Positions 34,321 through 42,690 of a stretch of DNA of 64,000 bases are shown here, in pieces. Each line of letters begins with the position of its first letter. Positions within the stretch are counted from its first letter, which is position 1. The position numbers were made by a program, and so were the translations under genes. The notes under the pieces were generated by a model. That model did not search any database. It saw only the letters and a program-made list of their open reading frames with translations, and was not told where the DNA came from. This DNA comes from Actinomycetes bacterium (GTDB taxonomy: Bacteria > Actinomycetota > Acidimicrobiia > Acidimicrobiales > JAMCPL01): assembly GCA_021816935.1 (NCBI GenBank), contig JAKAWR010000007.1, forward strand, positions 1-64,000, written 5' to 3'.

Positions 34321-35333
34321 TCCAGCGGCCCCGTCTTGTCGTTGAGGGCAAGCATCTCCTCGGGTGCCACGGTGCCCGTTTGTCTTAGCTTCTTCACGGT
34401 GACAGCTGCTGCAAGGTTGGCAGCGTAACCTGCGTCGCCGGGCGATGCGCCCGCGGCCAGAGCCGCGCCAAGTACGGCAAGGAAGGCGTCTCCCGCTCCG
34501 ACGGGATCGAGCGGGGGAGCGAGCGGGACGGCCGGGATGTGCAGGGTGTGGCCGCCATCGAGGACAGCGCACCCTTCGGCTCCGAGCGTGATGAATAGAG
34601 GCGCTTGCTGCGCTTCGTCCCGTGCACGGTGGATGAGTTGTTCCACGGTACATCCCGCCGCCTCACGGTCCGGCAGCAGCCAGCGGCCGGCTTCGATCCT
34701 GTTGGGTTTGCGTACCATGCCGGGGAACTCGCCGATGCGATCCCGCGAGTCCACTGCCACGACCGTGCCCGGATGGCGTGCGTGCAGGTGTGCAAGCGTG
34801 CCGCGAAGGCCGGCGTCGATCACCCCCCGCTCCTCGTAGTCCGGGATCACCAGCCCGTCGAGGCCGGCGAATCGCGCCTCGAGGGTCGCGGCGAGCTCCA
34901 AGCGAGCCCCGTCGGGAGGGCCTTCGGGATCCAGGAAGTCGAGACGCGAATCCTCCTGCTCGAGGTCGTGAGCCGCAAGGATCACCTTGGCGAACATCGT
35001 CGTGGTCATTCCTTCCGCCTCGATGGCGCCGGAAAGGTCTATTCCCTCGCCCTCCAAGAGCGACCGCAGGACCGATCCGTGCCAGTCGCGCCCGAGTATC
35101 GTGAAGGCGATCGGCGACGCTCCGATGCGGTGCAGCAGCCTTGCGACGTTTGCACCGGAACCCGGTGCAAGATCCTCACGGACGACCGGACGGTTGGGCA
35201 GCGGCGTCTCCCGGGAAATCGCCGAACGCGTCATGTCGGCGTACCAGTAGGCATCCAGCCCGAAATCCCCAAGGACGCCTATCCGGAGCCCCTGGAAGCT
35301 CCTGATGAGGGTGGAAAGGCGTTCGCTGTTCAC
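34317..35333 (-). CDS. PfkB-family carbohydrate kinase, heptose-7-phosphate-kinase-like (HldE/RfaE N-domain)
   Basis: A 338-residue ribokinase-fold kinase. IGVLGDFGLDAYWYADMTRS resembles the HldE start, PGSGANVARLLHRIGAS is the substrate-binding block and DPVGAGDAFLAVLGAALAAG holds the catalytic Asp (near 280). Compared with E. coli HldE, only the kinase half is present; the nucleotidyltransferase half is absent from the window. It would phosphorylate C1 of heptose-7-P. It overlaps both neighbours by 4 bp (ATGA), a tightly coupled operon. Confidence 0.83.
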   Translation of the reverse strand: MNSERLSTLIRSFQGLRIGVLGDFGLDAYWYADMTRSAISRETPLPNRPVVREDLAPGSGANVARLLHRIGASPIAFTILGRDWHGSVLRSLLEGEGIDLSGAIEAEGMTTTMFAKVILAAHDLEQEDSRLDFLDPEGPPDGARLELAATLEARFAGLDGLVIPDYEERGVIDAGLRGTLAHLHARHPGTVVAVDSRDRIGEFPGMVRKPNRIEAGRWLLPDREAAGCTVEQLIHRARDEAQQAPLFITLGAEGCAVLDGGHTLHIPAVPLAPPLDPVGAGDAFLAVLGAALAAGASPGDAGYAANLAAAVTVKKLRQTGTVAPEEMLALNDKTGPLE

Positions 35334-36337
35334 GGGCCGCCTGAGCGAATCCGCGGAAGCCGGAAAGTCCGCCCCGCCTCGCGGATCTGAGCGGCAAGGG
35401 TCGGGATGGTGAGCGCGTGATCACCCACGACGTGGTAACCGGTGCCACCGAGGGAAGTGGGGCGGATCACGATGTTCTTCTTCGGGCGGTAGTAGTACTC
35501 TGGATCGTCCTGGGACGACGGGACCCGCCAGTCGCCGGAGAGGGGAACGAGGTCGAAGTTGGCCGCGGTGAATGACGAAACGGTGTTGCCGAGATTACGA
35601 GCCACGGATAGGGCCTTGAGGAATACCTCCGGGCCAACGACGGCGGACCCGAAGTTACAGAAAACCCCTCCTTCCAGGGACTCGACCGAGTGTGTGTATA
35701 TCTTGAAGTCAAGGCCGCTAGCGGCTCCAGTTGCAGCAAAATCGCAGGATGGGTGCTGGTGGATGATGTCAGTGCCGATTGCTACGTGGATGGTGTAGGG
35801 GACGGCGAGGCGGTACGCGTTGTACAGGAGGCTCCTTGCACGGTGTGTGAACCGGTCGTCCTCGCTGATCAGCCGCCCGAGGGACTCGCCGAGCCCCAGC
35901 TCCTCTGCTGCCGCCCGGCAAATCGCCCCGTTCATAAGCGCACCCGTCTCCTCCACCATCCCGAAGCTGCCGTCCTCGATGCGGGAGGCGACGTCCTCGG
36001 CGGTGAAGCCAGCCAGCGCCATCTCGAAGTCGTGTATCGCTGCTGCGCCGTTGCTCGCCAGGTGAGTGACAGCGCCTCGCTCCATCAGTTCGATTACCAC
36101 CGGGGCCAGGCCTCGCTTGACGACGTGCCCGCCGATGCTCCAGATCACGGACTTCCCGGCGGACCTGGCGGCGACGATGCGTGCGGCTATCTCGCCGATG
36201 GCGATGCGTGCGGCCGAATCCAGGCCCGCCGGCACTGGGTCGGAAGGATCGACGAAGGCAGCCGACTGCACCAGGCTCGGCCGGTCGAACAGTGAATAGG
36301 TGCGAACAGCGGAGAAGTCGGTGGCAGCGTAGGGCAC
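35330..36337 (-). CDS. Conserved protein of heptose clusters (deoxyhypusine-synthase-like fold suspected)
   Basis: A 335-residue protein with no clear enzymatic name. Conserved-looking blocks: SVIWSIGGHVVKRGLAPVVI, VTHLASNGAAAIHDFEMALA, EETGALMNGAI and VAIGTDIIHQHPSCDFAATG. I recall similar proteins beside hldE/gmhA genes in Geobacter-like bacteria, and the Gly/Ser-Asn-Gly blocks suggest an NAD-binding fold related to deoxyhypusine synthase; both points need a search. It is the first gene of the operon, starting with GTG 7 nt behind a TACCAT box. Confidence 0.6.
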   Translation of the reverse strand: MPYAATDFSAVRTYSLFDRPSLVQSAAFVDPSDPVPAGLDSAARIAIGEIAARIVAARSAGKSVIWSIGGHVVKRGLAPVVIELMERGAVTHLASNGAAAIHDFEMALAGFTAEDVASRIEDGSFGMVEETGALMNGAICRAAAEELGLGESLGRLISEDDRFTHRARSLLYNAYRLAVPYTIHVAIGTDIIHQHPSCDFAATGAASGLDFKIYTHSVESLEGGVFCNFGSAVVGPEVFLKALSVARNLGNTVSSFTAANFDLVPLSGDWRVPSSQDDPEYYYRPKKNIVIRPTSLGGTGYHVVGDHALTIPTLAAQIREAGRTFRLPRIRSGGP

Positions 36338-36344
36338 GTTTACG

Positions 36345-36350
36345 ATGGTA
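36345..36350 (-). promoter_or_regulatory. -10 box TACCAT for the heptose operon (leaderless)
   Basis: On the minus strand TACCAT ends 7 nt before GTG 36337. It lies between the operon and the divergent tRNA-Ala gene. Confidence 0.45.
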
Positions 36351-36480
36351 CCCTGCCCCGGCCGTACCTGTGCATGTGTGGAGCGGCCGGTGCCCAGGCA
36401 CTAGACTCCCTTGGAAGGCAGGAGACGGGGGCCCGTATGCTGGGCGGGTCGTCCGCATCTTCGGTCGTCACTGTGTTTTC

Positions 36481-36553
<73 letters not shown>

Positions 36554-36740
36554 CAGGGAGGTCTTCACGTTTGGAGCCGTCCCCACGTCACGTCTGGGGC
36601 GTGGGGCATTGCGCCCCAGGGGTGCGTCGTGCTCGGCTCCCAGGTCCGCCCTCATCCGGGAGCGAAGGGCTGCGTCCTGGCCCGCCCGTTCAGGCAGCCG
36701 GAGCAGTAGCTGTGACCAGATCGGAGAGCCTTCGTCGTCG

Positions 36741-36848
36741 CTTCTTGCGGGTACGGCCGGGTACCTGTTGAAGAGCGCCGACGACAACCAGGTTGTTGCC
36801 TCGGTCGATGCCGTTGCATCGGGTGCCGTCGTCGTCGACCATCTCTTG
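36741..36848 (+). pseudogene. Remnant of a NarL-type response regulator receiver
   Basis: In one plus frame the sequence AGTAGYLLKSADDNQVVASV matches the Lys-containing end of NarL-type receiver domains (compare GYLVKS and GYLLKT in the two intact regulators here), followed by DAVASGAVVVD. No receiver start, phospho-Asp or HTH is found around it. It lies in the 456-bp gap between tRNA-Ala and the lipoprotein gene, where I see no intact gene. Confidence 0.4.
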
Positions 36849-37005
36849 CGATGCGAGGGTCTTGCGGTGCGCCTTCGACAGTTGATCGGTTTGAGCAGCC
36901 TCGCCGGTCCGGACGCGGCCTGCGCCGAAGGGGCTCTGGCGTGGCCAATAATCCCTGCGTGTGGCCAAAGTTCCGTTTTTCCTTGTGCGAGCTGCATTGG
37001 TGGGT

Positions 37006-37011
37006 TATCAT
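37006..37011 (+). promoter_or_regulatory. -10 box TATCAT for the LppX-like lipoprotein (leaderless)
   Basis: TATCAT ends 7 nt before ATG 37019 and overlaps an alternative ATG at 37010, so 37019 is the better start. Confidence 0.45.
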
Positions 37012-37018
37012 GACCCCT

Positions 37019-37939
37019 ATGCGCGTCAGTCTATTGTCTAATCGCACGTCTTCATCCAACTCAGCCGGCTCGGCAAGGCGGTCAGGCCGCGTTCGGGCTT
37101 GGGCGTTGGGCGCCGTGCTAAGCACCATCGGCGTAGTCGCGGCAGCCTGCTCGCCGTTGCCGATCATTGGGTCCGGCTCGAGCGCACTGGTCGCAATGGC
37201 AGTGAATCAAATCGGTGCGTCGACTGCCGATGTCAGCATGAACATGAACCTGAGCGCGGGTTCGATCTTCAGCCTGACCGATTCCGGTACGGGCGGCATC
37301 GACATCTCCAAAGGGTCGTTGGCTGTGAACGGGAATGCAAAGGTGCTCGGCGTTTCGATCCCCAGCAACTTCGAGATTGACAACGGGGCCGTTTACCTGT
37401 CGGTGCCCTGGTACGCCGAGTTGGCCACCTCGTTGAAGCCGTGGGTGTCAATAGACCTGACGAAACTGGGGTCCTCGTCATTGGAGGTGACCACGATCCT
37501 TGCCCTGGTCATGGATCTTCCGAGCTTCATGAAGATCCTCGGTTCGACGGGCAACATTGCCACCTCGATCGGGACCTCGACGGTTGACAATCAGACGGTG
37601 ACGGGCTATTCGATCACGCTGCCGAAGCAGTTACTCAGCGGTGCGACGCCTTCGTGCCTGTCCAGCAGCTCATCCGGGCTCAGCAAGATGACGCTGAACA
37701 TCGATGCGTACGTCAACGCAAAGAACCAGCTCGTGAGGCTGGCCACCGACATCTCGATGCCGGCACAGGTGATCGGCAGTGTGGCGGCGAATGTCACCCT
37801 CGATTTCAGTGGCTACGGCTCTACCGTCAACGTCGCAGCGCCGCCATCCAACCAGGTCGACGACGTGACCTCCCAAGTGCAGCAGGCATACTCGCTGATC
37901 TGCCCGAGTAGCTCCTCTACGACGACTACGACCAGCTGA
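37019..37939 (+). CDS. LppX/LprG-like secreted lipoprotein
   Basis: A 306-residue protein with a basic N-terminus, hydrophobic helix and lipobox VVAAACSP (Cys near residue 44). The mature part is a LolA/LppX-like domain: VSMNMNLSAGSIFSLTD, GAVYLSVPWYAEL, LKPWVSIDLTKLG and FSGYGSTVNVAAPPSNQV. The tail is Ser/Thr-rich. Relatives in mycobacteria carry lipids across the envelope; here that is inference. It is a paralogue of the surface protein at 30711-32372, and each has a MITE copy just behind its stop in the same relative orientation. Confidence 0.8.
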   Translation: MRVSLLSNRTSSSNSAGSARRSGRVRAWALGAVLSTIGVVAAACSPLPIIGSGSSALVAMAVNQIGASTADVSMNMNLSAGSIFSLTDSGTGGIDISKGSLAVNGNAKVLGVSIPSNFEIDNGAVYLSVPWYAELATSLKPWVSIDLTKLGSSSLEVTTILALVMDLPSFMKILGSTGNIATSIGTSTVDNQTVTGYSITLPKQLLSGATPSCLSSSSSGLSKMTLNIDAYVNAKNQLVRLATDISMPAQVIGSVAANVTLDFSGYGSTVNVAAPPSNQVDDVTSQVQQAYSLICPSSSSTTTTTS

Positions 37940-38014
37940 CCCCCGCTTAGCCCGGCAGGGGCCGGGATCATGAGGCCAGAGCAAGGGCCCGCTGGTTCCC
38001 GGTTCAGAGCGTTA

Positions 38015-38219
38015 GGGCCCGTGTCGTAATTAATTGAGCGATCCCGACGGCCAGATGACGCCCCTGGCTGTGTCCTCGTCCTCGATGTACTCCCTGGTAC
38101 ATGCATACAATGTGCTTCGCCATGCCTGTCCCGCAACAGTCCACCGGACTGTTGCGCATCCTTGCCAGATGACGCCCCTGACTCGCCGGATATCATCCCA
38201 CTAATTATGACACGGGCCC
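38015..38219. mobile_element. 205-bp MITE, copy 2 (inverted relative to copy 1)
   Basis: Same element as 30482-30686, reverse orientation, two mismatches in 205 bp, flanked by TTA on both sides (38012-38014, 38220-38222). It starts 75 bp after the lipoprotein stop. Its hairpins could act as a transcription end or small RNA structure. The 61-residue open frame that both copies share is probably fortuitous. Confidence 0.92.
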
Positions 38220-38394
38220 TTAGTGCCCGGGCCGTGAGATCTGGAGATCGGTTCCCAGTCGGGTTACGGGTAGTCGGCCCCCGGTTCCAAATGTCACGGT
38301 GTAGCCATAGGGACGGATCATCCCGCGCTGGGGTACGGAACCAGTCGGGTCGTTCGTGGGATCGCTGAGGCGGTTCCGGTAGGGGGGTTCCGGC

Positions 38395-39054
38395 TCAGGT
38401 GAGATCCTGAACCATGAGTTGGCTGTGCAGGCGGCTACCGTCTCTTGCGCGCTCGCCCGGCACGGGTGGGGTGCGCCCCATCCTACGGAAGCCTATTGCC
38501 TCGAAAAACGCGATGGCGGCCTTGTTCTCGGCGAGTGTCTCGAGATGACATCCGGGCACGTTGCGCCGTCGTAGCGAGTCGAGCCAGCGCCGGACCAGTT
38601 CCGAGCCGGCACCCTTTCCACGTGCCACCTCCAGCAGGTCAATGTGCAGGTGGGCAGGCCAGCGAGCGTCATAGAACTTGGGATCCGGCAGCCTTCTTGC
38701 GACGGCATCGGTTGCGATGTCGGTGACGGAGCGCCAGATGGTCCGGGCAGTACCGGGCCTGAAGGCTACGCCTCGCATCAGGGCATGGCGGGCGAGCACG
38801 TAAACGGGGTTCCAGGCCCTCCTTGAATCGACACAGCCGAGCAGGTAACCGCCTACCTCGCCGTCGATATCCACGACGAGGGCCGATTCGGGCTCGACGT
38901 CGGTATAGTAACCGGTCCAAGCGTCAGCGAAGCTCTCCTCGTCCTTCCACTGCCAGTCGATCGGTTCTCCCATGTATCCAGTTACGTGGCAGATGTGGCG
39001 TACGGCCGCGCGATCTCTCGCCTCGTAAGGACGGACTGTTATTGAACCGGGCAT
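38395..39054 (-). CDS. GNAT-family N-acetyltransferase
   Basis: A 219-residue protein with the GNAT acetyl-CoA loop in LLEVARGKGAGSELVRRWLD and the C-terminal ENKAAIAFFEAIGFRRMGRT block. YMGEPIDWQW near the N-terminus resembles fungal and bacterial GNATs acting on small metabolites. Start ATG 39054 has GGAGGA 8 nt upstream. The substrate is unknown. It is downstream of the PLP lyase gene by 69 bp and may belong to the same transcript. Confidence 0.85.
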   Translation of the reverse strand: MPGSITVRPYEARDRAAVRHICHVTGYMGEPIDWQWKDEESFADAWTGYYTDVEPESALVVDIDGEVGGYLLGCVDSRRAWNPVYVLARHALMRGVAFRPGTARTIWRSVTDIATDAVARRLPDPKFYDARWPAHLHIDLLEVARGKGAGSELVRRWLDSLRRRNVPGCHLETLAENKAAIAFFEAIGFRRMGRTPPVPGERARDGSRLHSQLMVQDLT

Positions 39055-39123
39055 TGCGATTCCTCCTTCCGGCTCTTTCTGTCTAGTTGCAGCATCCGGC
39101 GTGCTGCCAGTGGCCGCCGCAGC

Positions 39124-40548
39124 TCAGACCTTGAACTGCACGTCAGCATATCTGAATAGGATCTCGGCCACCTCTCCCCTGGTGGCTACGTTCCCCGCCA
39201 AGCCGTAAATGGGGGTCATCACCCCGACCGAACCGGGGCTGCTCCTCACCTCCGCCACCGATGCCTCCAGGTCGGCGAGGAATCGCTCGGCAACCCCGGG
39301 CTGGGTATGGCGCAGCGTCACGCAGATGTGGACTGCCGCAGGGTCCTGTAGACCGTTGAGGCTCCAGCCCCGCGCCGTCATCCTGTCGGAAACCGCGTAT
39401 ATGTCCAGTTCGTCAGAGGTAAATGCCACCACCCACAGCGGATTGCCGAGCACCCGGAGGCTTTCTATCGAGCTGATACCGTCCTTGATTACCTGGCCTG
39501 CCCCGAGGATCGCCTTGGTAGCTTGCATGTATCCCTCCTCCCCGAACGAGAGCATGGCGGCCCATGCCTCCGCCGACAGCGCGCCGGGACGGGACCCGGC
39601 TATGGTCGGGGAATAGTAGAGCCCACCCATCCAGTCGGCCGTCGTGAACATCTGGTAGCGGCGGAGGTTGCGGTTGCGGTAGAGGATCACGGAAGTGCCC
39701 TTGGCGGCGTATCCGAACTTGTGCGTATCCGCCGATATGGACGTCACCCCGGGGAGGGTGAAGTCGAAGGGGGGGACGTCTGCTCCGAGGCGTCTTGCGA
39801 ACGGCACCACGAAACCCCCGAGGCAGCAGTCGACGTGCAGCCCTACGCCACGATCGACCGCGATCTGCGAAAGCTCGTCTATCGGATCTATCAACCCGTG
39901 CGGGAACGATGGCGCAGAGCCGACTATCACCGCCGTCCGATCCGTGACAGCTGCTGCCAGCGCTGACGGATCAACCCGGAAGTCAGGTGCCAGGCCCACT
40001 TCGACGAACTCGATGTCCAGGATCTGAGCGGCCTTCAGGAAGGCCGCGTGCGCACTTCTCGGCGCGACGATCTGGGGCTCGGCGATTCCCTTCTCGCTAC
40101 GCGCCCAGTCACGGTAGGCTCGCATGGCGAGGAAGATGCTCTCGGTGCCTCCTGAAGAGATCGTTCCGGCAACGGAGGCGAGGCCGCCTTCGCCGCCACC
40201 GAAGAGGGAGGCGGTCATCGCCACGACTTCGGCGTCGTACTTGATCGCGCTGGGCCAGATGTCGGGATGGAGCGGGTTCAGCTGCGAGTTGAGCCCGTAG
40301 ACCTCGTTCAGGAAGCCGATGTGGGATGAATCCCCGTTGTAGACGGCGCCCGATACGAAGCCGTCCTTCCACTTCGGCTCCTCTCTTCGAGCCATTGTCC
40401 TGATCTGGGACAGTATATCGACGCGAGAGATGCCCTTTCCCGGCAGCCTCTTGTACACCGGCAGCTCGGTCCTGTAGGGCCTGAGCTCTGCTTCGAGGAA
40501 CTCCTCCAGGCCTGCCAACATATCTTCCGATGGATCGGGATCAACCAT
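39124..40548 (-). CDS. PLP-dependent lyase/decarboxylase, sphingosine-1-phosphate-lyase-like
   Basis: A 474-residue group II decarboxylase-fold enzyme. GFVSGAVYNGDSSHIGFLNE, GTISSGGTESIFLAMRAYRD, VGLHVDCCLGGFVVPFARRL and the PLP lysine in SISADTHKFGYAAKGTSV closely follow the sphingosine-1-phosphate lyase pattern. Such enzymes split phosphorylated sphingoid bases to an aldehyde and phosphoethanolamine; an alternative is a decarboxylase of a related amino acid. ATG 40548 has AGGAGG 6 nt before it and overlaps the FGGY kinase stop by 8 bp, so the two are translated together. Confidence 0.85.
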   Translation of the reverse strand: MVDPDPSEDMLAGLEEFLEAELRPYRTELPVYKRLPGKGISRVDILSQIRTMARREEPKWKDGFVSGAVYNGDSSHIGFLNEVYGLNSQLNPLHPDIWPSAIKYDAEVVAMTASLFGGGEGGLASVAGTISSGGTESIFLAMRAYRDWARSEKGIAEPQIVAPRSAHAAFLKAAQILDIEFVEVGLAPDFRVDPSALAAAVTDRTAVIVGSAPSFPHGLIDPIDELSQIAVDRGVGLHVDCCLGGFVVPFARRLGADVPPFDFTLPGVTSISADTHKFGYAAKGTSVILYRNRNLRRYQMFTTADWMGGLYYSPTIAGSRPGALSAEAWAAMLSFGEEGYMQATKAILGAGQVIKDGISSIESLRVLGNPLWVVAFTSDELDIYAVSDRMTARGWSLNGLQDPAAVHICVTLRHTQPGVAERFLADLEASVAEVRSSPGSVGVMTPIYGLAGNVATRGEVAEILFRYADVQFKV

Positions 40549-42229
40549 TGAGCCTCCTGTAAATACGTCGTGTCTTGGTATAGATGTTCAGGAACTCCCT
40601 GTAGAGCGGCATGTAGATGCCTTCTGCCTGCGGGTTGGGTTCGACGGGGTCCTTCAGCGGTACCAGGTTCGGGATGTCCTCGCGCCGGATGAGGCCGAGG
40701 CTCAGTAGTGCAAGCAGGCCAGCTCCCCTGACGTTGGCCATCGACGGGTCAGTCGCCTGCACGATCGGGCGCTGTAGTACATCGGCATGGATCTGCGCCC
40801 ACAGGCGGGAACGAGCGCCTCCTCCTATGAAAACTACGCGGCGGCATGGGTGGCCTATGAAGGATTCCACCGCCCGGAGGAGCCACCTGGAGTTATAAGC
40901 CACTCCCTCGTAGACCGATCTGATGATGTCGTCCCGCGTCGTCGACATCGAGAGGTTGTGAAAGCCGCCTCTCACGGTATGGTCGTCCACGGGAGAGCGC
41001 TCGCCGTTGAGCCATGGGGTGAAGATCACGCCGCCGGAGCCGGGCCTCGCGGCAGATGCGGTCTCTTCGAGCTTCTCGTAGACGGCGGGATCGAGGTGTC
41101 CGCCGGTCACAACGCGGCCCGTTGATCCGGGGTCCGAGCGCCCCCCTGGCGCAGCCTGGCGGGAGTCGGCGAGCTGAGCGCCTGCGTCCTCTGCGAGCAT
41201 CGTCGTGGCGAGGAAGTCAAGGCATGCACCAGCAGTCTCGTGTTCGTCGGCTACCAGGTAGCTGCCGGGCACGGCCGCCGGGATCGATGCGATGTTGTGT
41301 AGCGGGTCGGTCTTCTTGAATGGAATGTGGCACGATATCCATGACGAGGTTCCGATGTAGAGATGCAGGTCGAAATCGGTCGACGCCCCGGATCCCACTG
41401 CCGCCGAATGGACATCGCCGGAGCCCGTAACGACCGGCAGGCCGGGAGGCAGGCCCAATTCCGTTGCCGCACGGACCGCCAGATGGCCCATGACGGCTCC
41501 GGTCTCGACGAGATCAGGCAGCTTGCTTCGCTCGATGCCGCCTATCCTCAGGAGCTTGTCGTCATAATGAACAAGATCGAGCTTGCGGTTGTCGGTCGCC
41601 CAGTAAAGGGTGATCGAATCGTACGAAGCTCTTGCCTGGCCGGTCAGCCGCATGTTGATCCAGTCCACCGGCTCCAGGAACTTGGCCGTTTCGCGGTAGA
41701 GGTCCGGCTCCCTCGACCGGAACCACAGGATGTGTGCCACGGGATCCTTTCCCGACATGCCCGGGGCGCCTCCGGTGAGCCTGACCCAGCGAACGATCTT
41801 GGCCAGGCCGTATCCCATGACCGACGGAAAGCCGCCCGCCTGACGTCTCATCTCGCCCGCGCCGCGGGAGTCCATCCAGATGATCGCGGGCCTGATAGGC
41901 GAGGAGTCCTCTGCGGTGGCGACGGTGCCGGACCACTGGGCGGTACAGCCGATGCCTTTCACCGCTTCGGGAGCGATACCCGCTGCTGCGATCGCTTCCC
42001 TGGCAACTCTGACAATGGTGGTCCACCACTCCTCGGGGTCCTGCTCGGCACCTCCGCTGGGAAGGAAAGTGGTGCTGATCGAGGCGGAAGCCGACGAGAG
42101 GATCGTACCGTCCACGGCCACGAGGGCGGCTTTGGGACCCCCTGTACCGAGGTCTATACCGAGCACGCAAGGCCGCGCGGCCGCGAGATCCACTGTGCTG
42201 GCCTCAACTGACGATGGTGTAGGGTGCAT
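40541..42229 (-). CDS. FGGY-family carbohydrate kinase (xylulokinase-like)
   Basis: A 562-residue sugar kinase. VLGIDLGTGGPKAALVAVDG is the phosphate-1 motif, GCTAQWSGTV and AIIWMDSRGAGEM lie in domain I, and VFIGGGARSRLWAQIHADVL is the adenosine-site motif near the C-terminus; FTPWLNGERSP is the FGGY signature area. A Gly/Ser/Asp-rich insertion (about residues 345-385) precedes VYEKLEETAS. The sugar or polyol substrate is unknown. The start could also be GTG 42193, which begins just before VLGIDLG. It is coupled to the S1P-lyase-like gene and divergent from the GroES-like gene with 2 bp between the starts. Confidence 0.88.
   Translation of the reverse strand: MHPTPSSVEASTVDLAAARPCVLGIDLGTGGPKAALVAVDGTILSSASASISTTFLPSGGAEQDPEEWWTTIVRVAREAIAAAGIAPEAVKGIGCTAQWSGTVATAEDSSPIRPAIIWMDSRGAGEMRRQAGGFPSVMGYGLAKIVRWVRLTGGAPGMSGKDPVAHILWFRSREPDLYRETAKFLEPVDWINMRLTGQARASYDSITLYWATDNRKLDLVHYDDKLLRIGGIERSKLPDLVETGAVMGHLAVRAATELGLPPGLPVVTGSGDVHSAAVGSGASTDFDLHLYIGTSSWISCHIPFKKTDPLHNIASIPAAVPGSYLVADEHETAGACLDFLATTMLAEDAGAQLADSRQAAPGGRSDPGSTGRVVTGGHLDPAVYEKLEETASAARPGSGGVIFTPWLNGERSPVDDHTVRGGFHNLSMSTTRDDIIRSVYEGVAYNSRWLLRAVESFIGHPCRRVVFIGGGARSRLWAQIHADVLQRPIVQATDPSMANVRGAGLLALLSLGLIRREDIPNLVPLKDPVEPNPQAEGIYMPLYREFLNIYTKTRRIYRRLNG
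42220..42225 (+). promoter_or_regulatory. -10 box TAGGGT for the GroES-like gene (leaderless)
   Basis: TAGGGT ends 6 nt before GTG 42232. It lies at the divergent FGGY-kinase start, so the two transcription units share this narrow region. Confidence 0.5.
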
Positions 42230-42231
42230 TA

Positions 42232-42690
42232 GTGGACAAGTCGCCTTCCAAGCCATCCTCCGCCAAACGTTCCCCCGCGAGGCAATCCGGCGACGCCTCC
42301 AGGCAAACCGGTAACCCCGCCAGGCAATCCGCCGGCAAGTCTCTCACATCTGCGCGTGACTCTTCCGGACCGGCGGTCCAGAAGCAGTCCATCACAATGC
42401 TTGCAGACCGCGTGCTCGCTGTCCAGCCTCCGTTGGAGGGCGAGAGGCGGTCGCGCTCGGGCATCCTCATCCCTGCTACCGCTGAGGTATCGAGGAGGCT
42501 GTCGTGGGCCGATGTGGTCGCAATCGGACCCCACGTTCGGACGATACGGGTAGGAGACAGGATCCTCTACAACGCCGACGACCGTTTCGAGATCGAAGTG
42601 CAGGGGGAGGACTACATTATTCTCCGGGAACGTGACGTCCACGCGGTAGCGTCAGATCGCGGGGACAGCGATACGGGCCTCTACCTGTAA
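42232..42690 (+). CDS. GroES-like protein with basic Ser-rich N-terminal extension
   Basis: A 152-residue protein. Residues 1-55 are rich in Ser, Arg, Lys and Gln; residues 56-150 form a GroES fold: [12 protein letters not shown], mobile loop [15 protein letters not shown] (hydrophobic tripeptide ILI), [17 protein letters not shown] and [15 protein letters not shown]. It differs from the compact GroES at 50000-50272. No GroEL gene is in the window. Its stop overlaps hisI by 1 bp (TAATG), so it leads the hisI-trp cluster. The extension could be an interaction or membrane/DNA contact region; the role is unknown. Confidence 0.8.
   Translation: MDKSPSKPSSAKRSPARQSGDASRQTGNPARQSAGKSLTSARDSSGPAVQKQSITMLADRVLAVQPPLEGERRSRSGILIPATAEVSRRLSWADVVAIGPHVRTIRVGDRILYNADDRFEIEVQGEDYIILRERDVHAVASDRGDSDTGLYL

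Noticed and set aside
36652-37167. Minus-strand frame of 171 codons between tRNA-Ala and the lipoprotein
   Set aside because: Arg/Pro-rich composition typical of GC-shadow frames, overlaps the lipoprotein start, no motifs.
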